Origin: Pyxidicoccus parkwaysis
GTDB lineage: Bacteria > Myxococcota > Myxococcia > Myxococcales > Myxococcaceae
NCBI RefSeq assembly: GCF_017301735.1
Contig: NZ_CP071090.1
Location: 12,569,001-12,633,000, forward strand
Reading direction: 5' to 3'
Length of the DNA: 64,000 nt
The position numbers and the translations under genes are program-made. Of the stretch, positions 45,219 through 55,281 are shown piece by piece; the first letter of the stretch is position 1, and each line of letters starts with the position of its first letter. The notes under the pieces are model-generated. The model did not search any database and was not told where the DNA came from. It worked only from the letters and a program-made list of their open reading frames with translations.

Positions 45219-45565
45219 AGTTGCAGGAACTCGCGGAGGAGTTCGCACAGAACGTCGCCGCACAGACAGATGCCATCTGGAACGGTGATGCCAGGAAAGG
45301 GAACAGGCACGCGAAGCGCTACATCGCCGCGTTCAAGAAGCTGCGCGAGCATCGTGATGCAGGGATGGACGCTCTGGCCAGGTTGTTCACCCATCCGCGC
45401 ATGGACGTCAGGGTCAAGGCAGCAATCTATCTGCTCAGTGAAAAGCCCGAGCAGGCACGGCCCGTGCTGGAAGAGGCCGCAAAGAGCGAAGGGATGATTC
45501 CGTTCGAGGCCTCTCAGGCGTTGAAGTACTGGAACGAAGGCACGTGGCGCCTTGACCTCGATTGA
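45215..45565 (+). CDS. DUF2019-like immunity protein 1
   Basis: This 116-residue acidic, helical, soluble protein has a DUF2019-type fold with NRHAKRYIAAFKKLREHRDAG and VRVKAAIYLL HEAT-like helices. The ATG overlaps the toxin's stop by four bases, so it is the cognate immunity candidate. It shares over half of its residues with the next gene. Lower GC than the flanking genes suggests the cassette is mobile. Confidence 0.75.
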   Translation: MKLQELAEEFAQNVAAQTDAIWNGDARKGNRHAKRYIAAFKKLREHRDAGMDALARLFTHPRMDVRVKAAIYLLSEKPEQARPVLEEAAKSEGMIPFEASQALKYWNEGTWRLDLD

Positions 45566-45570
45566 CTCAG

Positions 45571-45948
45571 ATGCTTCACGCTGGAGGGACGGCGGATAGC
45601 AATCTGTGCGAACTTGTTGAGACGTTCGCCCGGCATGTAGTCGCCCAGACCGAGGCCATCTGGCGCGGAGATGCGAAGACCGGCAACAGGCATGCCCGAC
45701 AGGTCTCCGCGGCATTCGATAAGCTGTGTGCCCACGGGGATGCCGGGCGCGATGCGCTCGCAGTGCTTTTTACCCACCCCAGTATGGATGTTCGGACCAT
45801 GGCTGCGGCGTACCTTCTCCGTCATCGCACCCGGGAGGCAGTGGCCGTTCTCGAAGAGGCCGCCAAGGGACAGGGACTCATCCCTTTCGAGGCGCAGCAG
45901 TGCTTGTTGCGCTGGAAGGAGGGCACCTGGGCCCTCGACCCCGGGTAG
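45571..45948 (+). CDS. DUF2019-like immunity protein 2 (paralogue)
   Basis: This 125-residue paralogue of the preceding protein shares FTHPxMDVR, LLEEAAKGxGxIPFEA-like helices and a GTWALDP end. A TTG at 45562 overlaps the first immunity stop (TTGA); I prefer ATG 45571. Tandem immunity genes behind one toxin may give broader protection or be a remnant of a lost second toxin tip. Same operon as the toxin. Confidence 0.7.
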   Translation: MLHAGGTADSNLCELVETFARHVVAQTEAIWRGDAKTGNRHARQVSAAFDKLCAHGDAGRDALAVLFTHPSMDVRTMAAAYLLRHRTREAVAVLEEAAKGQGLIPFEAQQCLLRWKEGTWALDPG

Positions 45949-46008
45949 TCCACGTCGTCCACACCCGGCGCTTGAAGCTCCGCCCCTCCCATGGGAGGAA
46001 CATCGCGC

Positions 46009-47532
46009 ATGAGCCACGACGCGCGTGACGGTGACGAAGCGGTTCCCCACCTGAGCCCCGACGAGTTCCGCAAGCTCGGACACAAGATGGTCGACTGGAT
46101 TGCCGACTACTGGTCCCGCCTGGACTCCTTCCCCGTTCGCTCTCAAGTCCCTCCCGGCAGCGTCGCCGCGAAGCTCCCCGTCCATCCCCCAGAGGAAGGC
46201 CTCGGCGGTGAGCCCGGCTGGGACGCCGTCTTCCGCGACCTCGAAGACGTCGTGCTCCCGGGCCTGACGCACTGGCAGTCCCCCTCCTTCTTCGCCTACT
46301 TCCCCGCCAACGCCTCCGGCCCCGCCGTCCTCGGTGAGCTGCTCTCCGCCGGCCTCGGCGTCCAGGGGATGCTCTGGTCCACCAGCCCCGCCGCCACCGA
46401 GATGGAGACGCGCGTCCTGGACTGGCTCGCGGAGCTCACCGCGCTGCCAGCGTCCTTCCTCTCCACCTCCGCCACCGGCGGCGGCGTCATCCAGGGCACC
46501 GCGAGCGAGGCCACCCTCGTCGCCATGGTCGCCGCTCGCGAGCGCGTCCGTGGCCACGGCGCTCCCGCCAACTCCCAGTGGGTGGCCTACTCCTCCACGC
46601 AGGCCCACTCGTCCGTACTCAAGGCCGCCATGCTGTGCGGCGTCGCCCGGAGCGCGAGCGACACGGTCCACGTGCGCCAAATCGAGACCGATGCCCACTT
46701 CGCGCTCCGCCCCGACGCCCTGGAGCGCGCCATCCGCGAGGACCTCGCCGCCGGCCGCCGCCCCTTCTTCGTCTGCGCGAGCGTGGGCACCACCTCCTCG
46801 GGTGCCATCGACCCCGTGCGCGCCGTGGCTGCTGTCCTCGAGCGCACCGGCGTCACCGCCTCGGGAGGCTGGCTGCACGTGGACGCCGCGTGGGCGGGTG
46901 CCGCGCTCGTCTGCCCCGAGCACCGTGCGTTGCTGGACGGCGTGGAGCTCAGCGACTCCTTCGCCTTCAACCCGCACAAGTGGCTGCTCACCAACTTCGA
47001 CTGCAATGCCTTCTACACGCGGGACAAGCGAGCCCTCCTCGACGCGCTGAGCGTGACGCCCGAGTACCTCCGCAACGCCGCCAGCGCGAGCGGCGCCGTC
47101 ATCGACTACCGCGACTGGCAGGTGCCGCTCGGCCGTCGCTTCCGCGCCCTCAAGCTCTGGTTCGTCCTGCGCCACTACGGCGCGCGCGGCCTGCGTGCCC
47201 ACATCCGCAACCACGTCCGCCTCGCCGAGCACTTCGAGTCCCAGGTCTCCGGAGACGCTCGCTTCGAGGTCGCCGTGCCGCGCTCGCTCGCCCTCGTGTG
47301 CTTCCGGCTCGAGCCCCTGGCCGGTGAGACGCCCGAGGCCACCGACGCTCGCAACCGCGCCCTGCTGGACACGGTGAATGCGACGGGGAAGCTCTTCCTC
47401 ACGCACACGGTGCTGCCCGCCGTGGATGGCGGGCCCCCGCGCTACGTGCTGCGCATGGCCATTGGCGGCACGTACACGGAAGCGCGCCATGTGCGCGCCG
47501 CCTGGGAGGCGCTCTCCGCCGCTGCGGGCTGA
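46009..47532 (+). CDS. Pyridoxal-phosphate-dependent (aromatic amino acid) decarboxylase
   Basis: This 507-residue PLP-dependent enzyme has the group II decarboxylase motifs: WQSPSFFAYFPAN, SATGGGVIQGTASEATL, LHVDAAWAGAA and the Schiff-base lysine in FAFNPHKWLLTN (Lys). It most resembles aromatic-L-amino-acid (DOPA/tryptophan) decarboxylases, making tryptamine- or tyramine-type amines. ATG 46009 has GGGAGGAAC upstream; ATG 45991 is an alternative. It follows the immunity genes by 60 bp. Confidence 0.93.
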   Translation: MSHDARDGDEAVPHLSPDEFRKLGHKMVDWIADYWSRLDSFPVRSQVPPGSVAAKLPVHPPEEGLGGEPGWDAVFRDLEDVVLPGLTHWQSPSFFAYFPANASGPAVLGELLSAGLGVQGMLWSTSPAATEMETRVLDWLAELTALPASFLSTSATGGGVIQGTASEATLVAMVAARERVRGHGAPANSQWVAYSSTQAHSSVLKAAMLCGVARSASDTVHVRQIETDAHFALRPDALERAIREDLAAGRRPFFVCASVGTTSSGAIDPVRAVAAVLERTGVTASGGWLHVDAAWAGAALVCPEHRALLDGVELSDSFAFNPHKWLLTNFDCNAFYTRDKRALLDALSVTPEYLRNAASASGAVIDYRDWQVPLGRRFRALKLWFVLRHYGARGLRAHIRNHVRLAEHFESQVSGDARFEVAVPRSLALVCFRLEPLAGETPEATDARNRALLDTVNATGKLFLTHTVLPAVDGGPPRYVLRMAIGGTYTEARHVRAAWEALSAAAG

Positions 47533-47592
47533 CCCGGCCCGCTCCCGGAGGTGACGACGCTTTGCGTCGGCGACGAGGGCGCGGGCCCGGGG
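47533..47592 (+). terminator. Nested hairpin after the decarboxylase gene
   Basis: Outer arms CCCGGCCCGC (47533-47542) and GCGGGCCCGGGG (47581-47592) pair with one bulge and enclose a 6-bp inner stem CGACGC/GCGTCG (47555-47560, 47564-47569). No T-run. Probably a terminator. Confidence 0.5.
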
Positions 47593-47678
47593 CTCGGCGG
47601 CACCCGGGCGGTGTGCTCGTCCGCCTGCCCTCGGGAAAGTCTTGCGGCCCGAGGCGCGGAGCGTCATGACCGCCCTGC

Positions 47679-48977
47679 ATGGAGTCCCATCGTCGTGTCG
47701 CGCTCGTCCTGAGCTACCAGTACCCAGGCAAGTACGCCTTCACCGTGCTGGCCGGCGCCGTGGAGTCGGATCCGGCGCTGTCAGGCGTCTCGCTCCACTT
47801 CCCTCGGGACCGCGAGACGCTCCTGTCCACGCTTCGCGAGCGCGCCGACGCCGGTGACACAGTTGTCGCCGCGTGGTCCTTCTACTCGGCCAGCTTCGGC
47901 CCCTCGGCGGAGGAGCTCGCCTGGGTGCGCGAGCGGCTGGAAGGGCGCGACGTGCTCTGCATCGCGGGCGGCGTCCACGCCACCGCCGAGCCCCTCCAGA
48001 CGCTCCAGGCCGGCTTCGACCTCATCGCCGTGGGCGAGGGCGAGCACTCCCTGCGCGAGGTGCTCCTGCGCGTGCAGCGCGGCGAGGACCCGCGCGCCAC
48101 GCACGGAATCGCGTACCTCGAGGACGGCAAGCTGAAGCAGAACGGCCGGGGCGAGGGCGTGTCGCTCGACGACTTCCCGCCCTTCGCTGTGCGCCACGGC
48201 CAGTACGGCGCCATCGAGATTACGCGCGGCTGCATCTACGCGTGCCGCTTCTGCCAGACGCCCTTCATGAGCAAGGCGCGCTTCCGCCATCGCTCCGTGG
48301 CCAACGTGGCGCACTGGGCGCGCGAGCTGCGCCGCTCGGGCCGCAGGGACATCCGCTTCATCACCCCCACGTCCATGTCCTACGGTACCGCGAACGAGTC
48401 GGTGAATCTCGCCGCGGTGGAGGAGCTCCTCGCCGCCGTGCGCGAGGCCATGGCTCCGGACGGGCGCATCTACTACGGCACCTTCCCCTCGGAGGTGCGC
48501 CCCGAGCACGTCACCCCCGAGGCGCTCGCGCTCCTCAAGCGCTACGTGCACAACGACAACCTCATCATCGGCGGGCAGTCCGGCTCCGAGCGCATCCTCC
48601 AGAGCACCCGCCGGGGCCACGACGTGGAGACGGTGGTCCGCGCCACGCGCCTCGCGGTGGAGGGCGGCTTCATCCCCAACGTGGACTTCATCCTCGGCCT
48701 GCCCGGCGAGGAGTCCTCGGACGTGGAGGCCACCGTGGCCCTCATGGAGCAGCTCGCCGCGCTGGGCGCCCGCGTGCACGGGCACACCTTCATGCCGCTG
48801 CCGGGCACGCCCTTCCGGGATGCTCCCGCCGGACACGTCGACGCGGAGACGCAGCGCAAGCTGGACCGGCTGGCGTCTCAAGGCCGCCTCTACGGCCACT
48901 GGAAGCACCAGGCCGTCCTCGCGGAGGGCATCGTCTCGCGCCGCAAGCCTCGCGCCACCCGGGCTCACACCCCGTGA
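47679..48977 (+). CDS. B12-binding domain radical SAM protein (TIGR04013-like)
   Basis: This 432-residue protein has an N-terminal Rossmann-like cobalamin-type domain (VALVLSYQYPGKYAF, LCIAGGVHATA) and a radical SAM core with CIYACRFCQTPFM (CxxxCxxC). GQSGSERILQSTRRGHD and VDFILGLPGEE motifs follow. Family TIGR04013 is a predicted B12-dependent radical SAM enzyme of unknown substrate. ATG 47679 is used; the 146-bp gap upstream contains the terminator above. Confidence 0.85.
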   Translation: MESHRRVALVLSYQYPGKYAFTVLAGAVESDPALSGVSLHFPRDRETLLSTLRERADAGDTVVAAWSFYSASFGPSAEELAWVRERLEGRDVLCIAGGVHATAEPLQTLQAGFDLIAVGEGEHSLREVLLRVQRGEDPRATHGIAYLEDGKLKQNGRGEGVSLDDFPPFAVRHGQYGAIEITRGCIYACRFCQTPFMSKARFRHRSVANVAHWARELRRSGRRDIRFITPTSMSYGTANESVNLAAVEELLAAVREAMAPDGRIYYGTFPSEVRPEHVTPEALALLKRYVHNDNLIIGGQSGSERILQSTRRGHDVETVVRATRLAVEGGFIPNVDFILGLPGEESSDVEATVALMEQLAALGARVHGHTFMPLPGTPFRDAPAGHVDAETQRKLDRLASQGRLYGHWKHQAVLAEGIVSRRKPRATRAHTP

Positions 48978-48987
48978 CACCACTTCT

Positions 48988-49006
48988 CCGGGCCACCGTC
49001 GCCCGG
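48988..49006 (+). terminator. Short hairpin after the radical SAM gene
   Basis: CCGGGC (48988-48993), CACCGTC loop, GCCCGG (49001-49006): a perfect 6-bp stem 10 bp after the stop. No T-run, so weak. Confidence 0.4.
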
Positions 49007-49027
49007 GGCGTTTAGGATGGGAGCGCG

Positions 49028-49363
49028 ATGTCCGACCAGGCTCCTCCCTATTGGGTCCTCATCTCCGTCCTGTTCAGCTCCCAGCCGCTGTCGCCGGCGC
49101 TGGCGATGACGCTGCATCAGGCCGCGTACGAGCTGCACCAGCGCGGTGACGGAGTGAAGGAGGTGGCCGGTGACATGCTGAGCGGCCGGGTGGTCAACCT
49201 GCGCAAGGACGTGGCGCTGGGCGGCATCTCCGGCCCGGCCTTCGAGGCGGAAATCGACACGGAGCGGGGCTCCGGCGTCGTGCGCTTCGTCCTCACCCGG
49301 CAGGGACTGGAGCTGATGAAGCAGCAGCCCGCCGAGCCGCCCCGTCCGAAGTACCTCAACTAG
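49028..49363 (+). CDS. Small hypothetical protein
   Basis: This 111-residue soluble protein has a hydrophobic N-terminal helix (PPYWVLISVLFSS) but no clear signal, then LHQAAYELHQRGDGVKEVAGDM. No family recognised. Codon bias supports a real gene. Confidence 0.6.
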   Translation: MSDQAPPYWVLISVLFSSQPLSPALAMTLHQAAYELHQRGDGVKEVAGDMLSGRVVNLRKDVALGGISGPAFEAEIDTERGSGVVRFVLTRQGLELMKQQPAEPPRPKYLN

Positions 49364-49429
49364 TCCATCGGGCGCCCGTCAGGCCGGCTGCTCCCTGCGC
49401 GTTACGGACGACGTCCCCACCTTCGTGGC

Positions 49430-49675
49430 ATGGACTCGAAGGACGACTACCTCAAGCGCAGCGCGGGCATCCCCCTGGACCCGGCGAAGCAGAAGGACCC
49501 GGAGGAGGCCGGCGACGTGGTGCCCGCGGAAGGCCGCGCCGAGCACCTCAACGACATCGGCGAGCAGCAGGGCGGCCAGCGCACCGAGGTCGAGCTTCCC
49601 TGGAACGGCGCCCCCGAGCTGGAGGAGCAGTACCGCAGGGACTACGACAGGAAGAGCAACAAGAAGAAGGGCTGA
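49430..49675 (+). CDS. Small charged hypothetical protein
   Basis: This 81-residue hydrophilic protein is rich in Lys, Asp and Glu (NDIGEQQGGQRTEVELP, RKSNKKKG end). No motif. Convergent with the gene at 49691. Confidence 0.55.
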   Translation: MDSKDDYLKRSAGIPLDPAKQKDPEEAGDVVPAEGRAEHLNDIGEQQGGQRTEVELPWNGAPELEEQYRRDYDRKSNKKKG

Positions 49676-49690
49676 GGCCTCGGAGCGGGG

Positions 49691-50110
49691 CTACTCGCGC
49701 TCGAGGTCGACCTTCATCCGGTTGCCCATGTGGATGATGGAGTTGCCCAGCGTCGCGGCGGACAGCGTGGCGAGGTCATAGAGCGCCTGCTCCTGCTTCG
49801 CCTGCTCCGTGCCCGGCTGGGCCGCCGTGGCGCCGGCACCCTGCGCGGCGCCGTCCCCGGAGACGGGGCCCCGGCCCACCGCGGACAGATAGGAATTCAG
49901 CAGGCCGCCGTGCGGGGAGCTGCCCACGGACGCCAGCGCCGAGGCCACCACCGCGCCGCCGGACGCCATCAGCGGGTCTCCGGGGCGGTTGGCCGGGGCC
50001 GCCGCGGCGCCCTGGAGGAGCGAGCCGAAGCCCGCGCGGGAAGCGCCGCCGGTGGCCGGCGTGGTGGGCTGCTGCACCCGGGGACCGGAGAAGGAGTTGA
50101 TGCGGGTCAT
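49691..50110 (-). CDS. Ala/Gly-rich hypothetical protein
   Basis: This 139-residue protein is Ala/Gly/Ser-rich and low complexity to about residue 100 (GSLLQGAAAAPANRPGDPLM), then forms one helical C-terminal stretch (EQALYDLATLSAATLGNSI). Not membrane. Unknown function. Its 288-bp upstream gap holds the hairpins after aceA. Confidence 0.55.
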   Translation of the reverse strand: MTRINSFSGPRVQQPTTPATGGASRAGFGSLLQGAAAAPANRPGDPLMASGGAVVASALASVGSSPHGGLLNSYLSAVGRGPVSGDGAAQGAGATAAQPGTEQAKQEQALYDLATLSAATLGNSIIHMGNRMKVDLERE

Positions 50111-50219
50111 GGCGGCTCCGTCGCGGCCCGTGAAACAGCGCGCACCCCGCGCGCTTCAGGCCTCTGATCCCATTATCTCCAGAACCACCCAAGAGTTGCG
50201 TCCCGCCCGTGAAAAGGCC

Positions 50220-50264
50220 GAAGGCCATGGACTTACGGGGCGTGCCCGTACGTCCACGGCCTTC
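50220..50264. terminator. Long near-perfect hairpin in the aceA downstream region
   Basis: Arms GAAGGCCATGGAC (50220-50232) and GTCCACGGCCTTC (50252-50264) pair with one mismatch; the enclosed part adds ACGGG/CCCGT. About 18 bp of stem in 45 nt. Could be a terminator, a small-RNA end or an operator. Confidence 0.45.
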
Positions 50265-50362
50265 AGTGAACCTTCAGAGCACCCGAGCGGTGCGCGTTGC
50301 GCACGACGAAGCACTTCACGGGGGCTCCCCGGCGCTTGCTGGGAGGGCCACCGGGCGGGGCT

Positions 50363-50387
50363 GGCCGGCCCTGGTACCGGGCCGGCC
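50363..50387. terminator. Hairpin immediately downstream of the isocitrate lyase gene
   Basis: Perfect 9-bp stem GGCCGGCCC (50363-50371) with GGGCCGGCC (50379-50387) and a 7-nt loop, 12 bp past the aceA stop on the minus strand. The likely main terminator of the glyoxylate operon. Confidence 0.55.
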
Positions 50388-50398
50388 GGGTGCGGCGC

Positions 50399-51685
<1,287 letters not shown>

Positions 51686-51774
51686 CGCAGGCTCCTCGCT
51701 ACGGATTGAAGTGGTGGAACGGAGTACTGCTCGGTTGGAAGGAGGGCCTTTGGAAGTGGCCCTCTGGAAAGTCA

Positions 51775-53400
51775 TCAGGACGTGGAGTCGAGGGCCTCGT
51801 AGGCCGGCAGGGTGAGGAAGTCCTCGAAGGCCGGCGCGGTGGAGAGCTGGTCGAAGAGGGCGCGTGCGCGCTCCAGGTGCGCGGCGCCGTAGCGCTCCTT
51901 CGCGCCCTCCTTCTCGATGCGGGCCATCTCTTCACCGAGCAGCTTGCGGAACAGCTCCCCCGTCACCTTGCGGCCGTCCTCGAGGGACGCGCCGTGGTGA
52001 ATCCACTGCCACACCTGCGCGCGGGAGATTTCCGCGGTGGCCGCGTCCTCCATGAGGTTGTAGAGCGGCACGCAGCCCAGGCCGCCCAGCCATGCGGCGG
52101 TGTATTGGATTCCCACGCGGATGTTGTGGCGCAGGCCGTCCTCGGTGCGCGTGCCGGACGGCACCTTGAGCAGCTCCGCCTCGCCGATGCGCACGTCCTC
52201 GCGCTTGTTGGCGATCTGGTTCGCGCCCTTCATGTTTCCGTCGAAGATTTCCTTCGCGAGGGGGACGAGGCCGGGGTGGGCCACCCACGTGCCGTCGTGG
52301 CCGTTCTTCACCTCGCGCAGCTTGTCCACGCGGACCTTCTCCAGCACCGCCTCATTGGCGGCCGCGTCTCCCTTGATGGGGATGAAGGCCGCCATGCCGC
52401 CCATGGCGTGCACGTTGCGGCGGTGGCAGGTCTGGATGAGCAGCTGCGAGTAGGCGTTGAGGAACGCCTTGTCCATCGTCACTTGCCCGCGGTCCGGCAG
52501 GACGACGCTGGTGTCCGACTGGAGCGTCTTGATGAAGCTGAAGATGTAGTCCCAGCGGCCGCAGTTGAGGCCGGCGGAGTGCTCGCGCAGCTCGTAGAGG
52601 ATTTCGTCCATCTCGAACGCGGCGGGCAGCGTCTCGATGAGGACGGTGGCCTTGATGGTGCCGCGCTGGATTCCGAGCTCCGACTGGGCCAGGTGGAACA
52701 CGTCGTTCCACAGCCGGGCCTCCAGGTGGCTCTGCATCTTCGGCAGGTAGAAGTACGGGCCGGTGCCGCGCGCGAGCTGCTCACGGGCGTTGTGGAAGAA
52801 GAAGAGGGCGAAGTCGAAGAGCGAGCCGGAGATGGGCTTGCCGTCGATTTCCACGTGGCGCTCGGGCAGGTGCCAGCCGCGGGGACGCACGAAGAGGACG
52901 GCTGTCTTCGGGTTGAGGGCGTAGTGCTTGCCGCCCTCGGCGTCGAAGCTGATGGTGCGGCGGACGGCGTCGCGCAGGTTGAGCTGCCCGCGCACCACGT
53001 TGTCCCAGGTGGGGCTGTTGGCGTCCTCGAAGTCCGCCATGAAGACGTTCGCACCCGAGTTGAGCGCGTTGATGATCATCTTCCGGTCCACCGGGCCGGT
53101 GATTTCCACGCGCCGGTCCTGGATGTCGGCGGGCAGCGGCGCCACCGTCCAGTTGCCCTCGCGGATGGACTTCGTCTCCGGCAGGAAGTGGGGCCGCTCC
53201 CCCTTGCGCCACGCCTGCTGCACCACCTTGCGGCGCTCCAGCAGGGCCTCGCGGCGCTCCCTGAAGGTGCGCACCAGCTTCGCGACGAACTCCATCGCTT
53301 CGGGGGTGAGCACCGCCGCGTAGTCGGGGTGCCAGGGACCCTTCACCACCACTCCCGTGCCGAAGGCCGGGGCCTGCTTCGAAGGGGCTGACGCGCTCAT
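51775..53400 (-). CDS. aceB: Malate synthase A
   Basis: This 541-residue protein is the length of malate synthase A and has its signature stretches, such as [35 protein letters not shown] and [11 protein letters not shown]. It condenses glyoxylate with acetyl-CoA to malate. ATG 53400 has AAGGAG 6 nt upstream. It is the first gene of the aceBA operon and the expected promoter region carries an inverted repeat at 53505-53530. Confidence 0.97.
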   Translation of the reverse strand: MSASAPSKQAPAFGTGVVVKGPWHPDYAAVLTPEAMEFVAKLVRTFRERREALLERRKVVQQAWRKGERPHFLPETKSIREGNWTVAPLPADIQDRRVEITGPVDRKMIINALNSGANVFMADFEDANSPTWDNVVRGQLNLRDAVRRTISFDAEGGKHYALNPKTAVLFVRPRGWHLPERHVEIDGKPISGSLFDFALFFFHNAREQLARGTGPYFYLPKMQSHLEARLWNDVFHLAQSELGIQRGTIKATVLIETLPAAFEMDEILYELREHSAGLNCGRWDYIFSFIKTLQSDTSVVLPDRGQVTMDKAFLNAYSQLLIQTCHRRNVHAMGGMAAFIPIKGDAAANEAVLEKVRVDKLREVKNGHDGTWVAHPGLVPLAKEIFDGNMKGANQIANKREDVRIGEAELLKVPSGTRTEDGLRHNIRVGIQYTAAWLGGLGCVPLYNLMEDAATAEISRAQVWQWIHHGASLEDGRKVTGELFRKLLGEEMARIEKEGAKERYGAAHLERARALFDQLSTAPAFEDFLTLPAYEALDSTS

Positions 53401-53504
53401 CCAGGCTCCTTGGCTTGCTGCGTTGTAAATCGCTCCAACGGCTCCGAAAATGGATCTTCCGAGGGAGAAAAGGAAGTGTTGGTCAAGTTCTGCCTGCTTG
53501 CCTG

Positions 53505-53530
53505 TAATCCTGTCAACAGGTACAGGATTA
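53505..53530. promoter_or_regulatory. Inverted repeat TAATCCTGT-N8-ACAGGATTA upstream of aceB
   Basis: Perfect 9-bp arms (53505-53513 and 53522-53530) with an 8-nt spacer that itself contains another ACAGG half-site (CCTGT-CA-ACAGG nested). It lies about 105 bp upstream of aceB, in an AT-richer patch. Candidate operator for a dimeric regulator of the glyoxylate bypass. Confidence 0.55.
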
Positions 53531-53673
53531 AATCTGTAAATCAACAGACGGGGTGCCTGCGGACCCACCTGCGGTGAGGGGGCGCCGGGCGGGCGCAATC
53601 AGGAACGGCAAATTCCGTAGGTAGGGATGAGGGTCGCGGAAGCCAAGGGCGGCCCGTCAGGGAGTGACACACC

Positions 53674-54024
53674 ATGGACGCCATGAAGCGCTGCACGGCT
53701 TGCGCGGAGGAGATGAGGACGGAGGCTCTGAAGTGCCCGCACTGCGGGACTCGCACGGAGCCGCTGCACCGTGGAGTGGAGGGGCGCACGCTGTTCGGCG
53801 TGTGCGCGGCGCTGGCGCACTACCTTGGCCTGGACCCGGCGCTGGTGCGCGTGGGCTTCCTCGTCTCGCTCGTCCTGTCCTTCGGGACGACGATGCTCGT
53901 CTACCTGCTGTTGTGGGCCTTCACGCCGTCGTCCGCGCTGGGCAAGGCCCCCATGCAGCGCACGGTGGACTGGCTCGGCAGCATCGGGAATGCCGAGGAG
54001 TCTCGCGTCGAGACGCGCGTCTAG
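53674..54024 (+). CDS. PspC-domain membrane protein with N-terminal zinc ribbon
   Basis: This 116-residue protein has a zinc ribbon (CTACAEEMRTEALKCPHC, about 7-24), then a PspC-like domain (LFGVCAALAHYLGLDPALVR) and a membrane helix (about 62-84). PspC proteins sense envelope stress. ATG 53674 is used. The 273-bp gap to aceB holds the operator above. Confidence 0.85.
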   Translation: MDAMKRCTACAEEMRTEALKCPHCGTRTEPLHRGVEGRTLFGVCAALAHYLGLDPALVRVGFLVSLVLSFGTTMLVYLLLWAFTPSSALGKAPMQRTVDWLGSIGNAEESRVETRV

Positions 54025-54080
54025 CCTGGTCCATGGTTCGGCCGGGGCCGAAACGTCGGCCCTGGCCGCGCCCGTAGAAG

Positions 54081-54118
54081 CTCCTCACCGCCGGATGGTG
54101 CCGGCGGTTGGAGGAGCC
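54081..54118 (+). promoter_or_regulatory. Hairpin that sequesters the P450 Shine-Dalgarno
   Basis: GCTCCTCACCGCCGG (54081-54095) pairs with CCGGCGGT plus GAGGAGC (54102-54109 and 54112-54118) around an ATGGTG loop, a 15-bp stem with a 2-nt bulge. The 3' arm contains the GGAGGAG ribosome-binding site (54111-54117) of the P450 gene, whose ATG is at 54124. Confidence 0.6.
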
Positions 54119-54123
54119 CCTGG

Positions 54124-55281
54124 ATGTCGCTTCCGACAGATGTGCTCGCCGCGACGACGCACCCGGACCCGTATTCCTTCTACGCGGACCTCGTCGCTCG
54201 CAGGCCCTTCTTCTGGGATGCGTCGCTGAAGCTGTGGATTGCGTCGAGCGCCCGCGCGGTGACGGCCGTGCTCACGCATCCCGCCTGCCGTGTCCGCCCC
54301 CCGACAGAGCCGGTGCCGCGAGCGCTCGGGCCCGTGGCCTCGTCGGTGTTCCGGCACCTCGTGAGGATGAGCGACGGGCCTGGACACTGTCCGATGAAGC
54401 AGGCCGTGTCGGCATTCCTTGGCGGCTTCGATGAGCAGCGGGTGCTGGAGGAGGCGCGGCGCTGGACGCGCCTGCTCGGTGGGCCCGAAGTCCTGTACGC
54501 GCTTCCATTCCAGTTGCCGGTGTCCGTGGTGGGGAGCCTGCTCGGGCTGTCCGAGGACGTGCTTCCCCGGGTGGCAGCCTGGACGGGGGACTTCGTTCGG
54601 GCGATTGCACCGGGAGCGGGCGCGGACCGGCTCGAAGCGGGCGAGCGGGCCGCAACCGGATTGCTGGAGGTATTCCGTGCCGCGCTGGCTGCCCAGCGGG
54701 CTTCGGATGTCCCGGGGCCGCTGGCCCTCTTCGCCCGAGGGGCCGAGCGCTTCGGAATGCAGGCCGTGGAGGCGCTGCTGGCCAATGCCATCGGGTTGCT
54801 GTCGCAGACGCATGATGCGACGGCCGGGCTGTTGGGGAACACCGTCCTCGCGCTGCGTGCGCGGCCGGAGTTGCTAGAGCAGTCGGGGGCCTTGTCCGGC
54901 GTCGTGGACGAGGTGCTTCGGTACGACCCTCCAGTGCAGAACACCCGGCGCTTCCTCGCGGAGGACGCGGTCATCGAGGACCAGCGGATTGCCGCGGGCG
55001 ACACCGTGCTCGTCGTCCTGGCCGCCGCCAACAGAGACTCCGCGCTCAACGAGGACCCGCACCGGTTCGACGTGGACCGGAAGGACCGGCGCTCCTTCAC
55101 CTTCGGCGCGGGCGTCCATGCCTGCCCCGGTGAGTCTCTGGCGAAGTGGATGGTGCAGGGCGCTCTCGAGGAGTTGCTCACCATCGAACCCGGCTTCTTC
55201 CGGGCCGCTGACTTCCACGTGTCCTACGCGCCCTCGGTGAACGGGCGCATCCCCCTCTTCTCCCGTGAGGTCCGCTCATGA
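54124..55281 (+). CDS. Cytochrome P450
   Basis: This 385-residue soluble P450 has the heme-ligand motif FTFGAGVHACPGESLAK (Cys), the I-helix region GLLSQTHDATAGL and an RRF-type motif (NTRRFLAEDAVI). ExxR is present as DEVLRYDPPV. The I-helix lacks the usual acidic-Thr pair. It oxidises an unknown small molecule. It is coupled to the ABM monooxygenase gene by ATGA overlap and its ribosome-binding site lies in a hairpin. Confidence 0.9.
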   Translation: MSLPTDVLAATTHPDPYSFYADLVARRPFFWDASLKLWIASSARAVTAVLTHPACRVRPPTEPVPRALGPVASSVFRHLVRMSDGPGHCPMKQAVSAFLGGFDEQRVLEEARRWTRLLGGPEVLYALPFQLPVSVVGSLLGLSEDVLPRVAAWTGDFVRAIAPGAGADRLEAGERAATGLLEVFRAALAAQRASDVPGPLALFARGAERFGMQAVEALLANAIGLLSQTHDATAGLLGNTVLALRARPELLEQSGALSGVVDEVLRYDPPVQNTRRFLAEDAVIEDQRIAAGDTVLVVLAAANRDSALNEDPHRFDVDRKDRRSFTFGAGVHACPGESLAKWMVQGALEELLTIEPGFFRAADFHVSYAPSVNGRIPLFSREVRS

